This document shows positions 51,589-64,000 of a DNA stretch of 64,000 bases, piece after piece. The first letter of the stretch is position 1. Every line of letters begins with the position of its first letter. Made by a program: the position numbers and the translations under genes. The DNA is taken from NCBI GenBank assembly GCA_025345505.1, contig JANVCC010000022.1, forward strand, positions 27,322,375-27,386,374, written 5' to 3'. This DNA comes from Todiramphus chloris collaris. Lineage: Eukaryota > Chordata > Aves > Coraciiformes > Alcedinidae. Under the pieces are notes generated by a model that was not told where the DNA came from, ran no database searches, and saw only the letters and a list, made by a program, of their open reading frames with translations.

Positions 51589-53990
51589 CCTTTTTGTAAT
51601 AACACATTCAAAATTTCTAAAATCACAAATATTTGCAATAAGCAGTTTATCTTTCATTCCTCTGTTTGCACATAAGATGGAATTATTGGATGGAAAAATG
51701 TCCTTTTGAGGAAGCAGAGAGGAACGTAGCAGTAGCTGGAAATTAAAGCTTGTTTTTATAGTTTCAGGTTCCCATTTCAAGCAAGAAGATGTATTTTCAT
51801 GCAGGTTCCTTTGTTTCCTCAAAGGTATCATATGGTGACAGTGAATGGAAATACCAAAGCCTTTCCTTCATGGAATGTGGAATTCCTCTAGTTGGGGATT
51901 TCTGGTTATTTCCAGTTTGTCATTTAGACTGAAATGTGCATGTGAACGTTGCAACCCATGAAACTGTCTTTATAGGGACTGGTCTTTGTGAAGCTCAGCA
52001 AACTTCCAACTAGTCAAACTCTTTCTCTTTGGCTGAAGTGTTAGAGGCTCAAACTTCTATCATCCAGGTTTAATTCACTAATTAAGCACAGGTTTGTGCA
52101 CAAGAAGTTTGATCTGGTTTATCAGAATTAACTGGTTAAATGAGGCTAGTCTGGCACCATCCACTCGTTTTGGACCAGGTAACTTCAGTTCTGTGAAACA
52201 TCTGCCTGCATGTGGAGATGTGAAACTGCCTCTTCGTTTTGTGCTGCCCTTTCTTGACTTTCTCATCACTGTACTGTTTTTGTCAAGTTTTTGCCAAACA
52301 CCAAACCAGGTGATGCTGCCTGTGACCACATTCCCCTGTCACTCTTAGTCAGGAAAGAGATCCTCACTCCTCATCAACTGCCAGGGCTGTGCCTGCAATA
52401 GCCATAAGAAGGCTAGATAAATGGATATAAATGGGGAGAACAAAGAAATTCAGGATTTCATACAGCAAAGGTACCAGTGTCTCAAGTGTGCAAGGGAAAC
52501 AGTTTACGGCTCCTATTCAACACATTAAGAGCAATGAGGGAAGAGTAGGAGGTTCTCTTGTTTTCCGAGCAGCATGTTTTTGCAATACAGGAACTAAATT
52601 TATCTTTACCTACATATCTAAGAGAGAAGTATCATATCTCATGTCTTCCCTTAGCTTATGACAATGTCACTAACATCAAAGTATGCAGGGAAGGAAATTA
52701 ATGCCTTAAAATAAATGAAAATGGTGAAGGCTTAATTCTCCCTGCCCTTCTTTGGTTGTGAGTTTTTGAGATTCAGATTTTGATGTTTTCTTCCTGTCTG
52801 GAAACCTATTCATGTGATTCCAAAAGCTAGGGTTTTGAGAGGACATCCTGTATTGCAAAATTCCTAGTGAAGGCCTTGAGATGCTGCAACATTTCCAGAC
52901 TTGTTCTTTGGCTTTCAGAGTAAAGTAGTAGAACTAGCATGCATTGATGTTATTTGTACAGTGGCATGTTAAGAAATAGTTTCACGATTTAAGAAGTTTG
53001 GTTGCTTTAGATGGTATAGTTTCCTTGTTTCAAAATAAAGTTTGTAAACAAGAGAAATTTAGCTTGACATTCATGTTTATTCCTTCTAGCATGCTGATGA
53101 CCCTGATATCTGTGCACACATGACTGTGACTCATTAAACCACTGAGGATGCTTACTTTAAGACTCTGTAAATGTTTTCTGCTAAATTTGGCAGGGACATG
53201 TCAAGATGCCAGAGCACTGAGTGCCACAGAAAATGTCACATAATTTGTGAAAAGAAATCTATCAGTTCTAACTAGGAGACCCTCAATTCCAAGTCTCTAT
53301 AGTATTCCTTTGTCAATCACGGATCAAATACTTGTCTATGAAGAAAAGAAAACTGGTAATTTACCAAAGTTGGAAACAGCTAATTATCTGCAGCATGTAC
53401 ATATTTAGAACTTAGGTAAGAATCCAAGTTGGAATGGCAAAGAGCTGTTCACATTAAAAGCCGCTTTAATGGGGTTGTCTGCTCTTTTCTTTCAGAATGG
53501 CTTATGCTTCTTTCCAGGTTTTCTAAGCATAGACCCACATTGTTTTTAAGTTGGAATATTTGAGTGATGCAGCTGGCATCTAGATAATAGAAATTATTCC
53601 AGTGCATAAAGACTTATGAACAATAAACCTTTACTTTGATTCTCTTGAGGCTGTTCTTTTCCTTCCACTAGAAATTAACTCTTCAGTGTGCACCAAATGA
53701 TGAGATCAAGAATAAGGCCCATGCACAGTTTGAAAAATTCCTTAAAGCCTCTATAATAACCAGAAGAATTATTTTCCTGGGTTTTTTTTTTACTAGAAAT
53801 GAAAACATTTGTATTGATTTACCTTTAATAGAAACTAGTGACTCTGAGGATGGGTTTTGCAAAGCTGTACCATCAACGTTTAAATTACTTACTGTGGGTT
53901 TGACAAAGAGTTGACTAACACTTTTGAGGTCTTCATTGGTTTTCACTGAGTCTTTATGATGGAAATGGCTGACTTGTTACAGGTAAGAGG

Positions 53991-54011
53991 TTTTTTTTTT
54001 TTTTTTTTTTT
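53991..54011. repeat. T21 homopolymer tract
   Basis: A run of about 21 T on the + strand. No retrogene or LINE body is seen on either side, so it is annotated only as simple sequence. Confidence 0.93.
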
Positions 54012-56105
54012 CATTTATCTGTGTTGTGTTTTGTGCAGGTTAGTAACACTATTCTAAATGCCAGTAATTATCAATTAGAATAGATTGTATAGTAATGGTG
54101 TATTGGATATGTGCAGAAAACTGCACTTGCCCAAACCGGGAATTTACTGTCCTCATTTTCTGAAAAATCAAATCCTAAACACCAAAAGCAAAGAGTTGGA
54201 TAATTTTGAAAACTGAACAAATCTGAAGTGCTAGTGATCTTAGAGTAAATGAAGGTGAGATAGCTCTCATAAATAATTTGCAGTGAATGAGTTACTCAGT
54301 TTTGTTACCAAGGAAATGAAATGAGGTTATCAGTAAAGGGGAGCAAGGAGGAAGATATTGTGACTGGTGCAGCTGTAACCATTACAGAAATCTAACTGGT
54401 ATGGTTATCACCAATGTGAAACCTTGCAGAGGTACGTTTTACAGAAAATATTTTCTGGATTTTACCAATGTTTTGTGCTGTTGATATGGTATCCTAGGGA
54501 CGTGATATCCTTTGTGTGACTCCAACACATGGGTCATATGTTCTACCGCACAGAAGGGGATAAACTGGCCCATCTATTAGAGTCTATAATTCATTTCCAT
54601 TTTTCAAGTATTTTAATATATAGTAGAAGACTTCCAGAATTCTGAGGATAATTTCCAAAGCAAGCACATGATTCACTTACCTTCTCCCTTGTTGATACTA
54701 ATGAAAAACTAAAAAAAAAAAAAGTGCTTCTTATGGGCCAAATTCCTTCTTTTCCTGCATGATGTGGCACATAAATTTGGGTAAGTTTCTTGGAAGTATA
54801 CTTGTGCAAAGCTTATGGAACTTTCCCATTCCTTACTCACTTCATTTACTAGTGAAGGGTAGCTAATCTGTCACAAATTCTGGGCCTGAGATGAGTTTGT
54901 GATGGTGAAATCCACACAGGCAGAAACCAGAAAATAGCTACATGCAGCTGAATCAAGCATCCAAAATGGCACATGGAAGGAAAAGGAATTTGATTTGACA
55001 TTTTAAATTCACTGAAAAATCTGCCAAATTTTTGAAGTATCACTAAGATATATCATGAGCACCACATAATTCTCAAGGATTCAAGCAAGCATGCAATCAA
55101 GGGACAGTCTTCAGTGAGATAAGACAAAAACATCATTCTATTTCCTGCCTCTCCCTCCTTCTGAGTCGGTGAGTCTTTCTGAACTAGACTTGCAAAGCTT
55201 TCAGTTTTGGAGCCTTCCCTGTGCTCTGCTTTTATTTTTCTTGTGGGTTGGTTGGGGTTTTTTTTTTCCTTCCCTTTTTATTTTGTTTTTATTGTTTTCT
55301 TTGAGACAGGAGAAGAGTCACTTAGGTATTGTCTTCTGTATTTCATAATAGCATAGTGAAGTGAGTCAACAGAAGTTGTGAGTTTGAGAGATGTGGGAGA
55401 GAACACCTTCTGGACACTATTTTAAAATTAAAGTTGTTTCATCTCGCTTTTGTTTTAAGGGACAGAATACATAATCAGCAAGGCTTTTTTTCTATTATTT
55501 TTATGGCAGAAACTTCCTAATCCTTCCCAGCACCCTTCTGTGGGAGAACAAAGGGAGGGTTTGCATGGGAATATAGTCAGTCAGAAAGGAATGCTAAAGC
55601 AAAGTAGATAACAGTGAAACTGATGTCTGAACTACCTTTGATAATGTTATCAGGTTAAAAGGAAAGATAGAAGTCACCTTTGCAAGCTCTTCCTGAGTGT
55701 TGTCCCCAAAGAATGCCTGGTCTGCAAATGAAAGAAGACAATAAGCAGGCTGCTTAAGGCATGCAAGGTTGGAGGCAGAGCTGGATTAGATTATGTTACG
55801 TTATAGATTTTGTGTAATTTGTTGTTTTCAGAGTGTTGGACTTACTGTCTTAAAATAATCTTTCAACTGGCATGACTAAAGTGGTGCTAGCAATGAGTGA
55901 GGCCAACTGACTTGTAGTGCTGTGCACAGAGTTAGAGTCAGAACAAGACTATGGAGCCAACCAACCAGAGGCTTTGGGGTTGCTTAAAATGTGCACCTCA
56001 GCTTTGAATACAAATAAGAAATCATGATTGAAATAGACCCACCTTGCTTTCTATTAGTATATAACAGAGGGAGAAGGGATTTAGAGTTCTTGGAATAATC
56101 TGTTG

Positions 56106-56213
56106 CAAATAATATTATTTATATTATAATATTTATAACATATTTAGTATGGCTATACACATATTAAAAATCAATAATGTATTTATTATTACCATAAACA
56201 TATTTAATTAACC
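56106..56213. repeat. AT-rich, partly palindromic block
   Basis: About 108 bp, almost entirely A and T, with short self-complementary runs such as ATAATATTAT and ATATTATAATAT. It lies in the CYP27C1-BIN1 intergenic region. It is typical of easily melted DNA or matrix-attachment-like sequence, but nothing in it shows a specific function. Confidence 0.75.
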
Positions 56214-59200
56214 AAGCTCTACTAAATATTAAAAAAACCCCAGTAATGATAAACTTAAAATAAGAACTTTTTCCTGAAAAGAAACAAAAATCAATTTTAC
56301 TTGATTTTAATCTTCTCTGTAACTGGAACAGAGAATATATACTTCTAGTTCCACAATGGTAGAGACCACTACTATTGTAATTTCAAAATTACTTTATTTA
56401 AATTAACAGGATTATACACGGCAAATTCTGCCACCAGTAGCAGGTAACCAGGTACATTTTGATTATCACAGCTTAAAGCTCTAAACAAACAACTTACAAT
56501 TACAAAGGTTCAAGTCAGGAAAAAAAAACCAAAACCAAACCAGTTAATAGACCCATTGCTGAAATCACTCTTTAAAAATAAAATTTTATACCAATTCAAA
56601 TTAGGAATTATGAAGAAAACATCCGGCTCACAGATGGACAAGCTTGGCAAATGAGAAATAATAACAATAAAAAAAAATAATGTAGCAACAATTTGTGCAA
56701 TGAAGGGAAGAAATTGTACCTAAAGTACAAAATAACAGGCTCACCCCAGCAAGCACTTAAGAATATGCTTAATTGTAAACAGGTGAGCAGTTCTTACGGG
56801 GCTGAGACCTAACATAGGCATCATTGACTAGGGTATTAATTAATTAAGAAGGCAATTAAAAAAGCAATGGCAGGTATGTACATGTTAAATACGTGTGTTT
56901 GTGCTGTTGTGTTTGAGAGATTTGCTGCTTCCTATGTACCGAGTAAAGAAATCATACTGGCACCAGGGAAATGGACTACAGGTGGGTTTTGTAAACCACC
57001 TGGCTTTCTTAACTGTAGCTATTTAAGATACTAATCTAATCTCCCTCTGTACCTGAGGGGGAAGTGAGATGTTTCTAGAAGTTGTTTTAGCTTTTATTGT
57101 CCTTTAGAGGTAAGATTTTTGTCTTTCGATTATAAAAAGAGCTCAGGTTAAATTAAACTAGGTGCATTTAACTGGTTACAGTTAGGTGAAATGAAGTGTC
57201 CTTGGGTCTGTCTAGTGTTAGAATAAATGAGACAGCTCTGCATGTATTGAACTTAATGACTCTCATTGCAGGAGGTGGAAATAAACATCAAGTTCTCTTT
57301 ATTTTAACTCCAGTTGTGCAGAATCTGCTAATAATGGCTTCTAAAAGATTAGACAGCTCTGCCTCACGATGACACAAACAACAAATGACTATAAGCATTA
57401 AGTTGCTAGCCTGTATGTTTATTACTATGTGCATTCCTACTGACAATTGAAATTATTTATTAAAAAACTGTAAGCTTGGGATCAGAACCATGGTGGATAG
57501 GTGTGAGACTGGGGCCACTCCTGCCCACAAAGCAACAGCCTTCAGCACATACGATGTGGCTAAAATGGCTTAAGTGTTCACTCAAATGTATAGCCACATG
57601 ACGCTCCCTGGGTCGTGCTAGGGGAATACCTTTGTGACACACCTGGAGCCCTCCCAATGCTTTGCAGCTTTGGTGCTGATCCAAGCAAGCAGAGAAATAA
57701 CTGGGAAATGACTCATGCTGGGAGTTGGATACTTGCTGTTAATCCCGGCTTTTAAAATGCACACAGTTTGTCATCATTTTTCATTCTAGCGAATGTGTGT
57801 GTCTGGCCACTTTTGTTTCACAATTGTCTGATCTTTGCTAGGGCCTCTCTTTTCAGCTGTGTGCTGCAGCCATTCCCTTTTCACTTGAAGGGATGTAATC
57901 AGACAAAAATCCCTTCAAAACCAGTTTCGCTGAAGAAAAGACCTAAGCAGGAGAAGCAAATATATGAGGTAGGATGGAGAGGAATGTGTTCTGACCCTGA
58001 AACATCTGCTCTTTTAAACGTGATGTTACAAATGTTTAACCACATGAGACAAAGAAAAGGGGCTATTAATTATGTTTCCAGATGATACTGAACAGTGAGA
58101 TGCTGCACAGTTATAGATGATGGGGGGGAAAAAAAAACAACCAAACAAAAAAAAAAACAAGTAAAGCTAAAATTATGGTCAAAATGAGATGCACTTGAGA
58201 CAAATACACAGTTGTGTATCTACAGAAAAACAATCAGAAATATGATTACTAAATACAAAGCCAGAAAGGAATTGAATAAAACTGTGGTTTGCAATATGGT
58301 GTGGCCTCACAGGTATGCACATATCTGCATATGAACATCTTTTATCACTGCACTTTTCTCATATACTACTGAAGCATATGCCTAAGTATTTTATTGAACA
58401 GGAATAGTATGTCTACTAACATAATTGAGGTATAGCATGGGTTGAAACCAGTTTCTGAATGAGGGCTTTTATCATTTGGAAGGAAAATAAAAAAGCCATT
58501 GTCATAACTGGCAAGAAATGCAGAGGCACTGTCTCACGAAGCCTCACAAAGTGGTGTTGACAGGTTCTCTGCCCACAGTTTCTCAGGGCTCTGGCAAGAC
58601 AATCATTTTTATTCCAAATTCTGAATGATCAGAAATAGTATTGAAGCAGAAATGGGAAACAATAAGTGAAATAGAAGCTGAAAAATCTGGCTTAGCTCTC
58701 TCAAGTAATAACCTTCAACATTTTCCTGTTGCTTTAGATCTCATTAGTGAGTGCTGTGTTAGCCTCTATGTGTGTGAAACTCTGGGAATAACGGTCTTCA
58801 TCTGGCAAAATAATAACTGTGTGAAATCGTCTGGGAACACAGGTAGGTTTTGGTACCATCTTTCAATGAAAATAGGTGTAAGAGATGAATTTGCCCTTAA
58901 AATGGAGACTTGCAAGTTCTTTAGATATCTAAATGGTCTGTAGAGCACTGGGTTGATACTGTACTGCGTACTGTGTGTGCACAGAGGAGAGGTAAGCTCC
59001 CACAAAGCAGTAGTAAGACGAGTGTACAGAAGCAGGCTAGGAAGAAAGCTTCTCCATCACCTGACAGAGCCCCAGTGTGTGGAACTGATGGAAGCTTTGG
59101 GGATGAGTATTAGGGTATGAATAACAGCACTGAGGTGGCTCTCTGTATTGCAGGAAACAGAACTTCATCCTTTCTTGCAAAGGAATAGAGTTTCATCAAA

Positions 59201-60289
59201 GGTGTTTGCACAGTAGGTGTATGAAAGTACGACTGAAGCCCTGTTGGTCTAAAAGTGGTGGCATTACTGCAGTGCATGCGGTCAGGAAGTTCGGGATCAC
59301 TGAAGGGTGAACAAGGGCAGGGTGCGTATTTTGGCCAGGAACAACAACAGTGGAAATCAGCTGAGTCACCGCAGTAGAATAATGCTGTACAGACTAAGGT
59401 AGCAGGAATTCAGGGAAAGTTAGGAATATAAAGCGCTCTGTGAAGTCATAGTTCACTTTCTTCTGGTAAACGCCCCAGCGCTGCAATGTCTTCTGCAGCG
59501 AAGGCACACAAAGCACCTCGCTCCCCTGTCACCATTGCTCCCTAACTGGAGCAGCCGTTGTGTGCAGCCATGCTGAACCCAAATTCTTGTGCACGTCCAC
59601 AACCTTGTAAAAAGCTGCTACCGCAGCACATTCAAAGCTCTGTACAAACATTAAATAATTAGCCCTCCTAGTCTTCCTGTGAAGCAAGCTGCTCAGTTGA
59701 TTATTCCAGTTTTCAAAGAGATGGGGTTGAGATGAAGGCAGTTACCTGGGTCCCACAATAGGCTGGTACATTAAAGGATGGAATCTATGGAAGTTTCAGC
59801 TCGCTTTTCAAAATCAGGGGTTTGATTCACTTACAGGTGTTCTCCCCCCAACTAATATGAAGGTCTCAAATGTTTGTAAAAATCCTGGAATAATTTGGAA
59901 AGTACATTTGTTGTGTAAATTTAGAAGCACAGACAATCAGTGATAGCAATCAGTGGTACAACTCTCTTAAACTGAATACAAACGCTGTTTTGATGCAGGA
60001 TGAAAGACAACAGCGAACTCCAACTGTCACCCAAGATTAATCACTTGTTACTGTACAGCACTCTATAATTATGGCTACTAATGAAGACTGATCCAGCCAT
60101 GAGCCAGCATCTCTAAGTTACGGTCCTCGCTTTGCTATATCTATGCATTAATGGCTCAGGGCTCTGAGGGGGGAGGCACAGCTGCTTTTCACCAGAAGCC
60201 CCCTCAGCTTCTGTCCCTCCATCCCACCTCCTTCCTTGTGATGCTTCCCAGCTCTTCCCCCGCTGCCTGCCCAGAGGAAACGGGCAGAG

Positions 60290-60960
<671 letters not shown>

Positions 60961-61542
60961 GTTTGCAATAGGTAGATGCCTTTTGTTTCCGCTGGAGGAG
61001 ACTATATATATTTTTTTTTTTTTCATTTAATTTTTTTTTGCGCTGGTGTTTAGGTTGTGCTTGATGCGGCAGTTTCAAGAGCAGCACAGTGTTCTGCCAT
61101 AGCGCTAAATGCAGAGCCTGAAAGACGGCGAGGAAAAGGAGCCGGGCACTCGCTGTCTTATCCTCTAGCGGCATAGCCGCCACTTGCTTTACTGACCTTG
61201 AGCTCCAGATTTTGGAATGGTGGTAAAGCAAGAGCCATACGTTGTGTAAAGATCGTGCGGATGTCTGCTGAGGGAGGGGTGTTTTTTGAATCCCGGGAGC
61301 CCTTTCGCTCTTCTCCGCCCACCGTGTGCCAGCGAAAGGTGCCAGGAATATGCAATGGATACTTTTCATGTTCATCTCTCTGGCATGCTGCATCTGATGC
61401 CAGATGCCTGCTCTCTGTAGGGATTATCGGGCGTTTTACGCAGGGACATTGATCAGCTGCTTTTATCTGAAGGCATGCTCATCTTGGTTTTCAGTGATTT
61501 GCTGTGAGATGACATTGACTGAATAAGGACTGGTGCATCTTT

Positions 61543-61559
61543 GGGGGGGGGGGGGGGGG
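61543..61559. repeat. BIN1: G17 homopolymer in BIN1 intron 1
   Basis: Seventeen consecutive G on the + strand. Such a run can fold as a G-quadruplex and is prone to length error in sequencing, so the true count may differ. Confidence 0.9.
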
Positions 61560-64000
61560 TGAACAGATCTGCCCACTGCTGCTCTTGTTCCCTGAGAGTT
61601 ATCTTTAGCAGCTAGATTTAATCTAGAAGGTTTGGGATTGGATGCAGTGCTGGCCTGAGCGTTACACCAATTGCCAGCGTGGTTACAAAATGCTTCTGGG
61701 CCAGAATGGAGACCCAAACCTGTTGGGCCTAATGCTGCACGTGCCACTTCTACTAGTTTAAACTCATCTCCTGAGATGAGGAGCATGATTTGAAGTGGCC
61801 TGACTGCTTGGAAAAAAAACCCCAAGTGAATAGCAGATTCAGTATGGAATGGGCTGCAGCAACAAGGTCCTGGCTTCACTCCATACATGAGAGTGGACGT
61901 GGCCACATCTGTGTTATCTCCTCTTACTGCAGTTCCGGGAGAGGACAGGGAATCTGTCTCCTGGTATCTGGTCCACCCTGAACTCATCATAGATGCTTAA
62001 TTAATTCTGTGTTAGCCAGCAGATGGCAACCATATTTTTAGTTAATATGAAGGTAGGTGGTAAAGGCTGAGCTTCTTGGTCTGCTGATGCAGTTACTGTA
62101 TTTACTGGTGCATCTTGGAGCCTAGTGTGGCCTGCCAGACCCTTCCCTGGCTTCTTATCTGAGCATCTGAAGGCTCTTTTCCTAGGGAGAATTTTCCCCA
62201 AATTCCTCTCAACTGGAGGTCTGGTTCATGTCTTTGCTTGTGGTGACTGGCGATGTGGGAATGCTGGTAATGATAACAGTCAAGAGTATAGCTGTGTATT
62301 GCAGGGGATCTGAAATCAGTCGTTTGTCACTTTACACAGAAAAAGCACAGCTCACTTCCCTCCAAGGAGAAAAGGAAAACAAAACACAAAGCACTTGCTT
62401 AACAAATTAACACAAATTCTAGGCCCTTCAGCTGTTGTTATCCTAATGCAAACAAAACAATGTTGCTCTCTGGGCTCTCAAAACAGAAGAAAAATTACAT
62501 TGCTTGCTTCATCATCTGACTTGCCCCTCCATGCTGCTGCAGCTTCATCTCTAATAATTCCTCTTTTGTGTGAGTGCTGGGCATTCTACCCTTGTCTCTA
62601 AGAGGCAGACTTTCACTGAGGCAAATACGTGAATGTTGTTAACTTTCAGCTCCCGAGGAAAGATATAGCTGGCTATGGAGTGACGCGAAGGCACCAGCAG
62701 TGGTAATGGCACAATCCTGGTGTTAGTCTTGTGGTATTTAGTTTTAAACTGTGATGCTATGCTTAGCAGGAAGGATAAACTGTATGTCTATACATAAGGA
62801 CCCGGTGTTAAAAATAATTAAAAAAAAAAGGTAAGTACAAGTGTGCAGAGATAGGTCTGGGTACGCAACAGACCAAGCACTTAAAAATGTATTAGATTTT
62901 TGTGAAGGGATGCTGTCTGGGGTGAACTTCCCATTTTGAGGCTTAAACAAGCTGACAGTGTTTCTTTTACGTATCTCTTTTTGGTTTGCATCTAGACTAA
63001 AAATTCTCTGCAGAGTGCTATCTCCCTCCTAACTTGAGCCCTGAGGATTTGACTTCAGCAGTTTCCTTCATGGTGAATTTAAGCCTTGTGTTAAGCAAAG
63101 AATGGTGTCTTTTTGTTCACTGCAGAATTCACACTGAAGCACTGTACACATCCTTTCTTTCCCTTCTGAGATGGCTATTATGTAAAGTATGTAAGATATT
63201 CCTTCAGAAGTGCTGTTTGTTTTGCGCCTTTCAGCAAAACTATTGGCTATTTTTGGAAGACACTTTCTCAGTTCCGCAGGAAATATGGGGCAGAATGGTT
63301 GACTGTGCTGTTTGCAAATGGTTTTGTCCACCCTTTTGACCTCTCTGTCTATTCAGAGGTAGCCTCAAGTACAATATTTGGCAATAATCTGCCCACTGTC
63401 CAGTGGGATGTATCAAATTGCTTGATGCCTCTGTCTGGAGGAACCCACCTAGCAGAAAGGACCCATGCAACTGTTGCTAACTCATGTACCATCCTTTGCA
63501 ATTAACAATTAGGAGTTTTAGGCTGAAAGTCATGCTTTGTTCACCCTGTATTTAGCTGAAGAATTTTCAGACTGAGATGTTGAGCTCTGAACCTTTCATG
63601 ATTCTGAATGTCTTAAAATGGAGTAAAATTATAATGCCTCTGATGTTACAGTGTCTTGGAAAGAGCCTGGTGTTCGTAAGCTCTTTTAAACTTTGACTGC
63701 AAGGATTTGAAGGCTTTTTTTTTCTTTATATCTGTTACCCGTCATCTTGGTTAAAGTTTATCTTTCTGCTACGGGTTCAATTTTTATCTTCTACTTTTGA
63801 AATTTTTAAAAATCTCCCCAATTTTCCACACTTCTCATTTGTCTCGAAGGATGTGGTGTTTCTGGATGTGTCAGTCTGCACTGGCACAAATGTTTCTGCT
63901 TTGAACAAATGAAACCAGTGTCTTACTGACCTCCTGCAGTCCTGGTGCAGGGGTAACTCCTGTGGGGTTCCAGGAGGGGGCTGAGCTCAGGGAGCGATTG

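Larger units (their letters stand above)
40801..60285. other. CYP27C1-BIN1 intergenic region
   Basis: About 19.5 kb without a supportable gene. It holds CR1 copies at 42871-43195 and 47150-49030, T/A homopolymer tracts (51573-51588, 53991-54011), an AT-rich palindromic block at 56106-56213 and otherwise unique sequence. The start may belong to the CYP27C1 3' UTR (a late AATAAA lies at 41926). Open frames here are short and outside the CR1 copies show no recognisable protein similarity. Confidence 0.7.

Noticed and set aside
57768-58085. A 105-codon + strand frame between CYP27C1 and BIN1.
   Set aside because: Hydrophobic start then ordinary composition; it looks faintly like a signal peptide, but no family is recognisable and the length is within chance.
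61463-61990. A 175-codon minus-strand frame in BIN1 intron 1.
   Set aside because: It includes the G17 tract as a poly-Pro run and has no recognisable domain.

Overview
This window is vertebrate nuclear DNA, most likely from a bird. The genes have short, well-conserved coding exons, GT-AG introns of 0.4-5 kb and sparse repeats. Every interspersed repeat I can recognise is a CR1-type LINE, the dominant retrotransposon of birds (also present in crocodilians and turtles). I see no SINEs, endogenous retroviruses, tRNA or rRNA genes, CRISPR arrays or bacterial features. The species cannot be fixed from the sequence alone.

Three genes lie head to tail on the + strand: the 3' part of ERCC3 (XPB helicase of TFIIH, six exons, 179-10800, then a 3' UTR to about 11.2 kb); a complete nine-exon CYP27C1 (20046-39762, 556 codons plus stop; a mitochondrial P450 that is a retinol 3,4-desaturase in characterised vertebrates); and the promoter, 5' UTR and first coding exon of BIN1 (60579-60662), whose intron 1 runs off the right edge. 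As I recall it, human chromosome 2q14.3 has the same three genes in the same order and relative orientation. The genes do not form a functional pathway: DNA repair and transcription, retinoid metabolism, and membrane curvature respectively. Their adjacency is conserved synteny.

Layout: 1-178 is an ERCC3 intron; 179-11.2 kb is the ERCC3 tail with a CR1 fragment in a 441-bp intron; 11.2-20.0 kb is an intergenic region with a 244-nt uninterrupted polypyrimidine tract; 20.0-40.8 kb (perhaps to 41.9 kb) is CYP27C1, with a CpG island starting in exon 1 and filling the start of intron 1; about 41-60.3 kb is intergenic, with two CR1 copies, one of them about 1.9 kb and carrying a broken reverse transcriptase; 60.29-60.96 kb is the BIN1 CpG-island promoter; 60.66-64.0 kb is BIN1 intron 1, with a 17-G run.

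I found no clear sign of an undescribed biological system. The observations most worth a second look are a promoter-like segment inside CYP27C1 intron 1 (TATA-like element, G-rich tracts, inverted CCAAT box), a pair of overlapping mutually exclusive hairpins at 23959-23999, the long polypyrimidine tract, and the intact CYP27C1 reading frame in a probable bird. Exon boundaries were placed by hand from splice consensus, reading frame and remembered human orthologues. No alignment or search was run.
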